Assembly: GCA_002418705.1 (NCBI GenBank)
Contig: DIEQ01000019.1
Span: forward strand, 1-24,532
Origin: Mageeibacillus sp. UBA5770
GTDB lineage: Bacteria > Bacillota_A > Clostridia > Saccharofermentanales > Saccharofermentanaceae
DNA length: 24,532 bases
Direction: 5' to 3'
In this document: positions 6,359 to 13,892 of the stretch, piece by piece
How the letters are laid out: every line of letters begins with the position of its first letter
How positions within the stretch are numbered: position 1 is the stretch's first letter
Notes under the pieces: model-generated
The model's database searches: none
Told to the model about the DNA's origin: nothing
What the model saw: only the letters and a program-made list of their open reading frames with translations
Made by a program: the position numbers and the translations under genes

Positions 6359-6412
6359 AATAAATAAGCACCAGTTAATAGTCATACGAATTATGCAGTA
6401 TTGGAGTTTTCG

Positions 6413-6742
6413 ATGAGCAAAAAGCAAAGTGAAAACAAAAAGGGCAGACACGGCAGAGGCGAAGGCGGTTCATCCGCGATGCGCATCATGGTCGTGCTTT
6501 TTTTCATAATCCTTTTTGCTATTGGAGCGTCGATGTTTATCAAGCAGAACACTGTCCTGACGCGGGTTAGTTCACGGTCTGAAGTCCTGGCCGAGAAAGA
6601 AGCCGCTGCCATTCAGGAGAATGAAGACGCTAAAGCCATGCAGAAGAAAGTCGGCACGGATGCGTTTATTGAAGAAATGGCAAGAAACCAGCTCGGGATG
6701 GTTAAGTCAGGCGAGACCATATTCGATACGGAGAAAAAATAA
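6413..6742 (+). CDS. divIC: Septum formation initiator family protein DivIC/FtsB-like
   Basis: A 109-aa bitopic membrane protein of the divisome. A basic, hydrophilic cytosolic head (1-23, KKQSENKKGRHGRGEGG) precedes one transmembrane helix (about 24-43, RIMVVLFFIILFAIGASMFI). An extracytoplasmic coiled coil (VSSRSEVLAEKEAAAIQENEDA) and a short conserved tail (AFIEEMARNQLGMVKSGETIF) follow. The last element is the hallmark of the DivIC/FtsB family, whose members pair with FtsL and FtsQ/DivIB. The ATG at 6413 is chosen because GGAG lies 6 nt upstream; an upstream in-frame TTG overlaps that site. The gene ends 1 nt before the convergent recR stop, with no terminator between them, so transcripts may overlap. 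Confidence 0.88.
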   Translation: MSKKQSENKKGRHGRGEGGSSAMRIMVVLFFIILFAIGASMFIKQNTVLTRVSSRSEVLAEKEAAAIQENEDAKAMQKKVGTDAFIEEMARNQLGMVKSGETIFDTEKK

Positions 6743-6743
6743 A

Positions 6744-7346
6744 TCAGAATTCGTGGCGGGCCCGCATCGCCTTTGATAATGTTACGTCATCTGCAAATTC
6801 CAGATCTGAACCCATCGGAAGTCCCGAGGCAATACGTGTAACACGGATGCCGGAGGGCTTTAACAGTCTGGCGATATACATAGCTGTCGCCTCGCCTTCG
6901 GCTGTCTGGTTCGTTGCAATGATTACTTCGCGTACATCGCTGTCGCCCTGCAGGCGGGTAATAAGCTCCTTGAGCTTGATCTGATCAAGCCCGACGTTGT
7001 GCATAGGGGAATAGACCCCGTGCAGGACGTGGTAGAGGCCTTGGTAGTCGCGCATGCGTTCCATTGTGGCAACATCGCGCGGATTTTCGACGACACAGAT
7101 GGTCGTGCGGTCACGATGGGAATCAGCGCATATGTCGCAGGGATCCTTATCCGTGAAATTCTGGCAGACGGAACAAAGACGCGTGGATTCCCGCGCGTCC
7201 GTAAGTGCGTGTGCCAGCCCCTCAACCTGTTCGGCCGGAAGTGACAGAATATGAAAAGCCAGACGCTGTGCTGACTTATGACCAATCCCCGGCAGCTTGC
7301 CAAGTTCGGAAATGAGCTTGGCAACCGAGGGTGAATACCTAGCCAT
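6744..7346 (-). CDS. recR: Recombination mediator protein RecR
   Basis: A 200-aa DNA repair protein that works with RecF and RecO to load RecA on gapped DNA. It has the full domain set: helix-hairpin-helix LPGIGHKSAQRLAFHIL (18-34), a four-cysteine zinc finger (C58, C61, C70, C73) and a Toprim domain (about 81-175). The family C-terminus (VTRIASGLPMGSDLEFADDVTLSKAM) is also present. Its length matches the family. It is the last gene of the SRP RNA-dnaX-ybaB-recR run, the same order as in Bacillus subtilis, with an 18-nt gap from ybaB. The stop lies 1 nt from that of divIC on the opposite strand. Confidence 0.97.
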   Translation of the reverse strand: MARYSPSVAKLISELGKLPGIGHKSAQRLAFHILSLPAEQVEGLAHALTDARESTRLCSVCQNFTDKDPCDICADSHRDRTTICVVENPRDVATMERMRDYQGLYHVLHGVYSPMHNVGLDQIKLKELITRLQGDSDVREVIIATNQTAEGEATAMYIARLLKPSGIRVTRIASGLPMGSDLEFADDVTLSKAMRARHEF

Positions 7347-7364
7347 TTATAATACTCCCGGTAA

Positions 7365-7712
7365 TCAGAAAGGCATTTTAACGCCGCCCGTTACTTCATT
7401 CATCTTAGCTGCTGAGAATTCTTCGAGCTTCCTTGACGCCTCATTATATGCGGCAACAATCAAGTCCTGAAGCATTTCTACATCCTCGGGATCAACTGCC
7501 TTGGGATCGATAACAAGCGACTTCATTTCGTGATTGCCGTCAATTGTTACTTTAACGACTCCGCCGCCTGATGTAGCATCAATTGTCGATTGCTTAATTT
7601 CTTCCTGGACGCGCTCAACTTCACGCTGCATTTTTTGTGCCTGCTGAAGAAGCTGTCCCATATTACCACCGCCCATGCCCGGCATACCGCCGCGAAAACC
7701 ACCCTTTGCCAT
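7365..7712 (-). CDS. ybaB: YbaB/EbfC family nucleoid-associated protein
   Basis: A 115-aa small DNA-binding protein. Its core (LLQQAQKMQREVERVQEEI, VKVTIDGNHEMKSLVID and DLIVAAYNEASRKLEEF) is the YbaB signature, which forms tweezer-like dimers on DNA. The N-terminus is a Gly/Met-rich tail (MAKGGFRGGMPGMGGGNMG), common in Firmicutes members. The start at 7712 is chosen because AGGAGG lies 6 nt upstream; a 5-codon upstream extension has no ribosome binding site. Placement between dnaX and recR is conserved widely in bacteria, and transcription probably continues from dnaX. A weak hairpin CTCCC/GGGAG (7738-7750) just after dnaX is not followed by a T-run. Confidence 0.95.
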   Translation of the reverse strand: MAKGGFRGGMPGMGGGNMGQLLQQAQKMQREVERVQEEIKQSTIDATSGGGVVKVTIDGNHEMKSLVIDPKAVDPEDVEMLQDLIVAAYNEASRKLEEFSAAKMNEVTGGVKMPF

Positions 7713-7762
7713 AAAAAACCTCCTCATTTGTCATAAACTCCCTGTGGGAGCTTTGATAATAT

Positions 7763-9913
7763 TTATAAATTCTCAAGTGTCTCAACCGGAATTCCCGTTG
7801 CTTCAGAAAATGCCAGCATCTGTGCAACCCAGTCGGGCTGTACGGAAGGTACCCCTGCAGGTGATTCCTTTGATTCTGCCTTGTCTGTGCGGCCGTCTTT
7901 TTGGGACTGCGTCTGTACCTCGACAGATGTAATCCCTGATATGACCGTGCAGATATCCTTACTGATTTTCTTATAATCCGCGCGCTGTGTCAAACTATTT
8001 GCGTAAGCCTGCATATGATCCGGAAAAACAATGTAAAAGACCTGGTCTTTCTCATATATAGCGGCTTGCTTAAGCTGAAGCGCATCTGCGAAGATTGTGT
8101 CTTCCCAATTGTGGAGCAGTGTAGCCCAAAGCTCTGATAAAGGCAGGCCTCTGCGGCTTCTGTTTGAATCCTGCGGCTGTGCGGTCACGGCTTGTTCCTG
8201 TTCTTCTGACGCCGGAATCCCCGGTTCGTCCGAGAAAGGAAGAGTTGCTGTGTCCGTTAGTGGCAGTTCCGGTTCGGCATTTGGCGCAAGTTCCGTTTTC
8301 AAATCGACATACTGTGACGGTTGTTCTTCTATTACAGGAGTTGATATATTAATCTGCGGTGATGCTTCGCTCACAGCCTCATAAGCAATTGTTTCATTAA
8401 CAGGTTCTTCAAATGGAGGCGGCGGAAGTCCGTAGTCTTCCTCCGGCGGAGACTGAAGTCCGAGGTCTTCCTCGGGTGGCGGGAGAAGAGTTGCCTCCTG
8501 CGGGGTTAGCCGGAGTTGTCCCGGCATCGGTGAAGAGGACATGAAGATCTCTTCTATTAGAGGCGGAGGCATATATGCCCGGCTCTTAGGCGCCGGGGCA
8601 GGGACGGATTCAACGACAGGCGCCGCTGCCGCACGGGATTCAAATATGGGCGGCGAAACAGCGGGAGGTTCAGCAACAGGAGCTGGAACATGGGGCGTAA
8701 CAATAGATTCCGCTGCTGCAGGCGCTGCCATAGAAGCAGGTACAGCTGCCGGAACCGGAGACTGCGGGGGGCGGGGCATTGGTCTGGCAGCTGCCGGCTG
8801 TGAAGCGCTTTTGCGGATAAAACCGGGATCTCCGGCACCAAAACTCAGAAGTGCTATTTCAAACGAAGTGCGCATATCCGGAGACCACTTAAGTTCTGAC
8901 ACCAGACCGGAAAGACGCGTAACTGCGTAAACAAGCGTCTCAGATGCCGTACGTCCTGCAAGTTCCTGCATCTGCCCCATAGATTCAGATGTTGCCTGGA
9001 CAAGATTCTCGGGATCAGGGGTTACACGAATGACCATAAGGTCACGGAAATAATGCGCCAGGTCAAGTGTGAACCGGATCATATCGCGTCCGTCCATAAC
9101 AAGCTGTTCAGTAAGCGCGATAATCGAAGGCGAGTCACCTGCGAGAATTGCATCCGCCATGGAATAGAGGAAGGCATCATCAACAACTCCGGTTATTCGC
9201 AGCACATCATCACGTGTAATTCTGCGGCTGACACCGGTACTTACCTGATCGAGTAAAGAAATGCCGTCTCGAAGTGCGCCGTCTGACAGGTTCGAGATGG
9301 TTACAAGGGCATCATGGTCGATAACTGTATTCTGTGCATCGGCAATATCCTGCAGGCGCGCCACCATGCTCTCAGTAGGAATACGGCGGAAATCATACCT
9401 CTGGCAGCGTGAAATAATAGTCGCGGGGATGCGGTGAGGCTCCGTGGTAGCCAGAATAAAAACGGCATGCGCCGGCGGTTCTTCAAGTGTTTTCAGGAGG
9501 GCGTTGAAAGCTCCGCCTGAAAGCATATGAACTTCATCTATGATATATACTTTGTATTTGGCGCGGGAAGGCATGAACATAACTTCATCACATACGCGGC
9601 GGATGTTGTCAACGCTGTTGTTGGACGCAGCGTCCATTTCAATGACGTCCATGAGTGTGTTATCGAGAATTCCGCGGCAGATCTCACACTCGTTACACGG
9701 ATTGCCGTCACGCGGCGACAGACAGTTGATAGCCCGCGAAAAAATCTTGGCAATGGTGGTTTTGCCGGTTCCCCGGGTTCCGCAGAATAGATATGCGTGC
9801 CCGACCTGGCCGGAAATGACGGACTGGCGAAGTGCAGCAACAGCGTGTTTCTGCTCAACGATCTCGTCAAATGTTATAGGCCGAAACTGTCGATACAGTG
9901 CCACATGTCCCAT
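7763..9913 (-). CDS. dnaX: DNA polymerase III subunits gamma and tau
   Basis: The clamp-loader ATPase of the replicative polymerase, 716 aa. The AAA+ part has Walker A GTRGTGKT (45-52), zinc cysteines C64, C73, C76 and C79, and Walker B VYIIDE (122-127). Sensor ATTEPH (155-160) and the arginine-finger segment ISRCQRYDFRRI (167-178) follow. Residues from about 366 to 590 form a long Pro/Ala/Glu-rich linker, including a 10-residue tandem unit PPEEDLGLQS/PPEEDYGLPP. The end (ELWATLLHNWEDTIF onward) is the tau-type domain. No A-rich slippery site is apparent in the linker. The start has AGGAGGAG upstream and lies right after the SRP RNA terminator, so dnaX probably depends on read-through from the SRP RNA promoter. 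Confidence 0.97.
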   Translation of the reverse strand: MGHVALYRQFRPITFDEIVEQKHAVAALRQSVISGQVGHAYLFCGTRGTGKTTIAKIFSRAINCLSPRDGNPCNECEICRGILDNTLMDVIEMDAASNNSVDNIRRVCDEVMFMPSRAKYKVYIIDEVHMLSGGAFNALLKTLEEPPAHAVFILATTEPHRIPATIISRCQRYDFRRIPTESMVARLQDIADAQNTVIDHDALVTISNLSDGALRDGISLLDQVSTGVSRRITRDDVLRITGVVDDAFLYSMADAILAGDSPSIIALTEQLVMDGRDMIRFTLDLAHYFRDLMVIRVTPDPENLVQATSESMGQMQELAGRTASETLVYAVTRLSGLVSELKWSPDMRTSFEIALLSFGAGDPGFIRKSASQPAAARPMPRPPQSPVPAAVPASMAAPAAAESIVTPHVPAPVAEPPAVSPPIFESRAAAAPVVESVPAPAPKSRAYMPPPLIEEIFMSSSPMPGQLRLTPQEATLLPPPEEDLGLQSPPEEDYGLPPPPFEEPVNETIAYEAVSEASPQINISTPVIEEQPSQYVDLKTELAPNAEPELPLTDTATLPFSDEPGIPASEEQEQAVTAQPQDSNRSRRGLPLSELWATLLHNWEDTIFADALQLKQAAIYEKDQVFYIVFPDHMQAYANSLTQRADYKKISKDICTVISGITSVEVQTQSQKDGRTDKAESKESPAGVPSVQPDWVAQMLAFSEATGIPVETLENL

Positions 9914-9930
9914 AAACTTCGACTCCTCCT

Positions 9931-9960
9931 GAAAAGAAGCCTTCCCGCAATGGAAAGGCT
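9931..9960 (-). terminator. Intrinsic terminator between SRP RNA and dnaX
   Basis: On the minus strand AGCCTTTCC and GGGAAGGCT form a 9-bp stem with one G-T wobble around a 5-nt loop. TCTTTTC follows. The dnaX Shine-Dalgarno begins immediately after it, leaving no room for a separate dnaX promoter. The hairpin therefore probably ends most SRP transcripts and lets a fraction continue. Confidence 0.8.
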
Positions 9961-9972
9961 AATGTATAAAAA

Positions 9973-10113
9973 CGTCCCACCTGGACTACAGTTGGGGCAG
10001 GCTGCCCCGCGGCACATATGAGGGACCGCTTACTGCTGCTTCCTTCCGGACCTGACAGGGTTCACGGGTCACATCGCACGGGACCCACCGCCAACTGTAG
10101 ACCAGATGGGACG
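9973..10113 (-). ncRNA. ffs: Signal recognition particle RNA, small bacterial type
   Basis: The RNA core of the signal recognition particle, which binds Ffh and targets nascent membrane and secreted proteins. The domain IV signature is present on the minus strand: GTCAGGTCCGGAAGGAAGC, continuing AGCAGTAAGC (near 10037-10066). The two ends pair in a long helix: CGTCCCATCTGG plus CTACAGTTGG at the 5' end against CCAACTGTAG plus CCAGGTGGGACG at the 3' end. Total length is about 141 nt, so it lacks the Alu domain of the ~270-nt Bacillus form. The order SRP RNA-dnaX-ybaB-recR is conserved in Firmicutes. The exact mature ends are inferred from the terminal helix. Confidence 0.93.
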
Positions 10114-10133
10114 TAATATAAAAATGTGAATCG

Positions 10134-10142
10134 ATTATAACA
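10134..10142 (-). promoter_or_regulatory. Extended -10 promoter of the SRP RNA
   Basis: The minus-strand sequence TGTTATAAT is a perfect extended -10 (TGn plus TATAAT), about 20 nt upstream of the predicted RNA 5' end. No consensus -35 is present. Confidence 0.65.
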
Positions 10143-10174
10143 CATAAAAGACGAGTGTGCGAGACGAATTGATG

Positions 10175-11455
10175 TCAGGAATAACACCCGTGCAGATACT
10201 CATACACAAGTTCCCCGAGTTTTTTCTGAATATCCTTTGCAGCGGCCGCATCGGCTGCTTCGGCAGTAACACAAATAACAAAGGGTTCCTCGGCAAAAAT
10301 AAGAGAGACGTCAGTCTCGGATCTGAAAAATGAATTACTGCCTGCTTTGTGGCAGACAAGGGCTTCGGAAGGGAGGCCTGCCGCAACGCCCCTTTCTGAT
10401 TCCGTATGTGCAAGATCATTGAAAAGTGTCTGGTATGATTCAGGATATGCCAGGTACATCTGGTAGAAATATTCCATATATTTAGCGAGGTCCTGAGGGC
10501 TTGTACGGTTCATTCCTGACTGCTGAGTACCTGAATAATCCTCATATGTAGTATTTGTACGGAAATCAACGACATCGCTGATCAGCTTCATGCTGTCATT
10601 AATTGCATCGATTCCGCCAAGCTTTCGGATCAGCATCGCTGTTGCTGCATTATCTGAGATTGTTATGGACAAGTTGGAGAGTTCGCGGATGATATGCTGT
10701 GAACCAATGGCAGAATTTTGAATTGTGCCTGTTCCGCCGATTGCATCACCGGACTCGTAAGTCAATACATCTGAAAAAGAGAGGTTCCCGAGCCGGGCCT
10801 GCTCATAAAGCATGATATTTACCGGCAGGTTAACGGCACTCCCGATGACATAAGGGGACATGTCATTATATCCAAACTCTTCACCGTTTTTCAGGTTGAT
10901 ATAATAAAATCCGCATCTGACGCCTGTCTGCTCATCGATCAGGGCCTGGACGCTTTTTTGCAGTTCGTGAAATGCAGAATCCCGCACTTTGTGAGTTACC
11001 GTCTGCAGATACACGGTATCAGGGATAAATACATCTGCTTCGGGGATTGGTGTCGGTGCGGCAGAAGGCTGCGCAGCAGACGCATCAGTGACATCGGTAC
11101 CCGCCGATGTCGGTTCACCGCCGGCACTGCTGTCCGGCTCAGTAAGTCCGGGATCCGTTTCGGCTGACGATTCAGCGGTTGTTTCGGAAGGGAGAGTCGT
11201 TTCTGTACCGGCTGTTGTTTCTTCGCCTGTGACACCTGCCGCCGATGCGTCAGTCCCTGATGATAGTGCTGTTGTTTCAGAGACGGAGGTTGGGAAAAGG
11301 ATATCTGCCTCCTGCTTCATTGTTGATACACGGATGACAAGAATGGCACCGAGCAGCAGCAGAATAACAGAGCTCAGAATAATAATATGCCGGATCTGAC
11401 GCTTTTTCTGTACGGTGCGCGCTTCGGATATGGAAAACGTTACGGGATTTTTCAT
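10175..11455 (-). CDS. Membrane-anchored class A beta-lactamase-fold protein, catalytic Lys missing
   Basis: A 426-aa protein with a basic N-terminus and one transmembrane helix (about 24-42), so the bulk lies outside the membrane. A low-complexity Thr/Ser/Ala/Glu linker (about 58-138) leads to a C-terminal serine beta-lactamase/transpeptidase-like domain (about 160-426). The alignable motifs are SAVN at 206-209 where the family has SxxK, SDN at 267-269 (ITISDNAATAML) and KAG at 370-372 (HKAGSNSFF). The general-base Lys is thus Asn209 (codon AAC), and no clear omega-loop Glu is seen. Known active class A enzymes need that Lys, so this may be a binding or sensor protein for cell-wall fragments rather than a hydrolase (inference). 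The start has only a weak upstream AAAGGA. It follows fhs by 29 bp and is probably co-transcribed with it. Confidence 0.85.
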   Translation of the reverse strand: MKNPVTFSISEARTVQKKRQIRHIIILSSVILLLLGAILVIRVSTMKQEADILFPTSVSETTALSSGTDASAAGVTGEETTAGTETTLPSETTAESSAETDPGLTEPDSSAGGEPTSAGTDVTDASAAQPSAAPTPIPEADVFIPDTVYLQTVTHKVRDSAFHELQKSVQALIDEQTGVRCGFYYINLKNGEEFGYNDMSPYVIGSAVNLPVNIMLYEQARLGNLSFSDVLTYESGDAIGGTGTIQNSAIGSQHIIRELSNLSITISDNAATAMLIRKLGGIDAINDSMKLISDVVDFRTNTTYEDYSGTQQSGMNRTSPQDLAKYMEYFYQMYLAYPESYQTLFNDLAHTESERGVAAGLPSEALVCHKAGSNSFFRSETDVSLIFAEEPFVICVTAEAADAAAAKDIQKKLGELVYEYLHGCYS

Positions 11456-11484
11456 GATGCTGTTTCAATCCTTTCGAGGGCCGG

Positions 11485-13161
11485 TCAGAAGAGTCCTTCG
11501 ATGACGCCATCAGCATCAATATCGATGTCGACGGCAGCAGGGCGGGGCGGAAGGCCCGGCATTGTCATTATATTGCCGGTCAGTACGACCAGATACCCTG
11601 CTCCGGCAGAAAGCCACACGTCACGGACGGTAAGCGTAAAGCCTTTGGGACAGCCGAGGACTTTCTGATCATCAGAGAGAGAATATTGCGTCTTTGCGAT
11701 GCAGATGGGAAGATTGCCGTAACCCGACTCTTCAAAGGCTCTGATTTTCTCGCGGGCTTCAGGCAGAATATCAACACAGTCTGCTCCGTAGATAGATTTG
11801 GCAATGGATTCGATCTTGGCCTGTGTCGAGTCAGTGAACTCATACATATAATGTGGCACGCATTTTTCATCGGGATTTTCGAGAACCGAAAGAACTTCAC
11901 CGGCAAGCTCTTCGCCGCCGGCACCACCCTTTGCGAAAATCTCTGCGGGAGCGAACCGTACGCCCTTGGCCCGGCACAGCTGGCGGACCAATTCAAGTTC
12001 TTCTTCTGTATCCGTGTAAAAGCGATTGCTTGCTACAACACAGGGCACTCCGAATACCTGCATGTTCTCAATGTGCTTTTCAAGATTGGAAAACCCTGTC
12101 CTGACAGCCTCGAGATTCGGTATGGAGAGGTCCGGCTTGGCAATACCTGCGTTATGCTTGAGGGATCGGACGGTTGCAACGATAACGACTGCGCTTGGCC
12201 AGATTCCGGCTGTCCGGCACTTGATATCAAGGAATTTTTCGGCGCCCAGATCGGCTCCGAAGCCTGCCTCGGTAATAACGATATCTCCGAGTTTGAGTGC
12301 CATCCTGGTTGCTATAATGCTGTTGCAGCCATGTGATATATTGGCGAAAGGTCCGCCGTGAATCAGCACGGGTGTGTGTTCGATCGACTGCACCAGATTC
12401 GGGCATATGGCGTCTTTCAGAAGGACTGCCATGGCTCCCTGGGCATGCAGCTGGCCTGCAGTAACAAGATTGCCGTCGAGGTCATATGCTACCGTGATGC
12501 GTGCAAGACGCACCTTAAGATCTTCAACACCGGAAGCCAGGCAAAGGATTGCCATAACTTCGGAGGCAGCTGTTATCGTAAAGGCCTCGCTGCGCTCGAC
12601 ACCGTTGAAGCCGTCTCCGACACCGATCCGGACGTGACGCAGGGCGCGGTCGTTCATATCGAGACAGCGCTTCCAAAGAATACGGGCTTTGTCGATCCGA
12701 AGGGCGTTGCCCTGGTACAGGTGATTGTCAATTAAGGCAGCCAGCAGATTGTTGGCCGCTGTGACTGCGTGAAGGTCGCCGGTAAAATGAAGATTTATGT
12801 CATCCATCGGCAGAACCTGGGAATAACCGCCGCCGGCGGCTCCGCCCTTAACACCGAAAACAGGCCCGAGCGACGGCTCGCGGAGTGCGAGGATCGTTTT
12901 TTTACCGAGTCTGGTGAGCGCCTGGCCAAGGCCGATGCTCATGGTTGTCTTGCCTTCTCCTGCAGGTGTAGGATTCATTGCAGTGACCAGGATCAGTTTT
13001 CCGTCCGGAACATCCGCACGTTCAGCCAGCAGTGAAAGAGGGAGTTTTGCCTTAAAACGGCCATAATAGTCGAGGCCCTCCTCGGTTATCCCAAGTTTCT
13101 CCGCGATCTCTTTTATCGGCAGCATTTTGGCACTTCTTGCTATTTCAATATCACTTAGCAT
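11485..13161 (-). CDS. fhs: Formate-tetrahydrofolate ligase
   Basis: ATP-dependent synthesis of 10-formyl-tetrahydrofolate from formate and THF, the entry step of one-carbon metabolism and of the methyl branch of the Wood-Ljungdahl pathway. At 558 aa it matches the usual length. The P-loop is PTPAGEGKTT (64-73). Other family segments are LREPSLGPVFGVKGGAAGGG, DLHAVTAANNLLAALIDNH, ITVAYDLDGN and EAGFGADLGAEKF. The ATG at 13161 is chosen from the family N-terminus (MLSDIEIARSA) and a GGGGAAGG about 11 nt upstream; 35 upstream in-frame codons do not resemble the family. The nearby hydrogenase and the anaerobic setting fit acetogenic or amino-acid-fermenting metabolism, but no other pathway gene is in the window. 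Confidence 0.97.
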   Translation of the reverse strand: MLSDIEIARSAKMLPIKEIAEKLGITEEGLDYYGRFKAKLPLSLLAERADVPDGKLILVTAMNPTPAGEGKTTMSIGLGQALTRLGKKTILALREPSLGPVFGVKGGAAGGGYSQVLPMDDINLHFTGDLHAVTAANNLLAALIDNHLYQGNALRIDKARILWKRCLDMNDRALRHVRIGVGDGFNGVERSEAFTITAASEVMAILCLASGVEDLKVRLARITVAYDLDGNLVTAGQLHAQGAMAVLLKDAICPNLVQSIEHTPVLIHGGPFANISHGCNSIIATRMALKLGDIVITEAGFGADLGAEKFLDIKCRTAGIWPSAVVIVATVRSLKHNAGIAKPDLSIPNLEAVRTGFSNLEKHIENMQVFGVPCVVASNRFYTDTEEELELVRQLCRAKGVRFAPAEIFAKGGAGGEELAGEVLSVLENPDEKCVPHYMYEFTDSTQAKIESIAKSIYGADCVDILPEAREKIRAFEESGYGNLPICIAKTQYSLSDDQKVLGCPKGFTLTVRDVWLSAGAGYLVVLTGNIMTMPGLPPRPAAVDIDIDADGVIEGLF

Positions 13162-13259
13162 AGTTGATCGTACCTTCCCCTCTGAGAATCTTTTTCGTGC
13201 TGGCTTTCTGATGTGTTCGTTGCCTGTGCGGAGTTTTCCTGTAGGTTTGCCACAGAAAA

Positions 13260-13300
13260 ACCACAATATTTGGCGTTATTTGAATACAATGACCACAATA
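13260..13300. repeat. Direct repeat ACCACAATA, two copies
   Basis: Identical 9-mers lie at 13260-13268 and 13292-13300. The 32-bp offset is about three helical turns, placing both on one DNA face. They lie upstream of fhs and just upstream of the veg -35 box, so they are candidate regulator sites. Chance cannot be excluded. Confidence 0.35.
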
Positions 13301-13314
13301 GCTAGTGCTTCGCG

Positions 13315-13343
13315 TTGACAAATGACAATGAATTTGTTATAAT
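13315..13343 (+). promoter_or_regulatory. Consensus sigma-A promoter of veg
   Basis: TTGACA (13315-13320) and TATAAT (13338-13343) are exactly 17 bp apart: a perfect consensus promoter. The Bacillus subtilis veg promoter is likewise known as one of the strongest vegetative promoters. Confidence 0.93.
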
Positions 13344-13531
13344 TCTGTAACAGTAGCCGCTCATAAAACACTTTCAAATTCATAGTATAGGGCATGCGCG
13401 GACTACAGGCAAGTATCAGACTTATGACGGATGTGTTTGACAGGATTTCAAGTATTTGACCCGGTTTTTCATACGGCATAGGCTGGCAGGGTAACACCCT
13501 CAACCCATTAACAAGTACGGAGGTGCGGTAC

Positions 13532-13801
13532 GTGATTGTCAAAACAGATTTAGATGCATGCAAGCGTGATCTTGAGAATTTTATAGGCAGGAAGATTCGT
13601 CTCACATCCAATGGCGGCAGAAAGCGCACAATTATTCATGAAGGCATTTTGGATCATTGTTATCCGAATGTATTTACAGTGCGATGCAGCAGAAGAGATT
13701 CAGAATCATACCAGGAAGTAATATCATACAGCTATGTTGATATTCTGACCAAAGTAGTTGAAGTCGCCGCGGTGTCTGCAGCAGCAGTCAGTGCCGGCTA
13801 A
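13532..13801 (+). CDS. veg: Veg protein
   Basis: An 89-aa member of the Veg family, small highly expressed proteins of Firmicutes linked to biofilm gene expression in Bacillus subtilis; the molecular role is not settled. The family core is visible: DLENFIGRKIRLTSNGGRKR, then GILDHCYPNVFTV and SYSYVDILTKVVEV. A GTG at 13532 is chosen because GGAGG (13519-13523) ends 8 nt upstream. The earlier in-frame GTG at 13523 overlaps that site. The gene has a perfect consensus promoter with a leader of about 180 nt, and is followed by a strong terminator and then ispE, as in B. subtilis (veg upstream of ispE). Confidence 0.92.
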   Translation: MIVKTDLDACKRDLENFIGRKIRLTSNGGRKRTIIHEGILDHCYPNVFTVRCSRRDSESYQEVISYSYVDILTKVVEVAAVSAAAVSAG

Positions 13802-13845
13802 GACTTGTGATCAGCATATTCAGACGCAATAGAAACACATAAGGA

Positions 13846-13876
13846 CCATCTGTACTTTTAGTACAGGTGGTTTTTT
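13846..13876 (+). terminator. Intrinsic terminator between veg and ispE
   Basis: CCATCTGTAC (13846-13855) pairs with GTACAGGTGG (13861-13870) with one wobble, around the loop TTTTA. Six T follow directly. The ispE Shine-Dalgarno starts 2 nt after the T-run, so ispE probably relies on read-through of this terminator. Confidence 0.92.
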
Positions 13877-13892
13877 GCAAGGAGAATATCAG

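Larger units (their letters stand above)
13162..13531. promoter_or_regulatory. Divergent fhs/veg regulatory region with long veg leader
   Basis: This 370-bp non-coding stretch separates the divergent fhs and veg genes. The veg promoter lies at 13315-13343, giving a leader of about 180 nt with a small AGGGT/ACCCT hairpin at 13488-13500 just before the ribosome binding site. On the fhs side I find no clear promoter, but two exact ACCACAATA copies occur at 13260 and 13292. No riboswitch class is recognisable. Confidence 0.5.

Noticed and set aside
7738..7750. Hairpin CTCCC/GGGAG after dnaX as a terminator
   Set aside because: Only a 5-bp stem and no T-run on the minus strand; dnaX, ybaB and recR are probably co-transcribed.
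8541..8930. A Gly/Ala/Thr-rich plus-strand frame opposite the dnaX linker
   Set aside because: The composition is the mirror of the Pro/Ala-rich tau linker, not an independent gene.
7763..9913. Programmed frameshift producing a short gamma form of DnaX
   Set aside because: No A-rich slippery heptamer with a downstream hairpin was seen at the domain III/IV boundary. A C-CAA-AAA-G string near the C-terminus is too late to matter.
11686..12336. A long plus-strand open frame opposite fhs
   Set aside because: A shadow of the highly conserved fhs coding sequence; no family similarity and no start signal.
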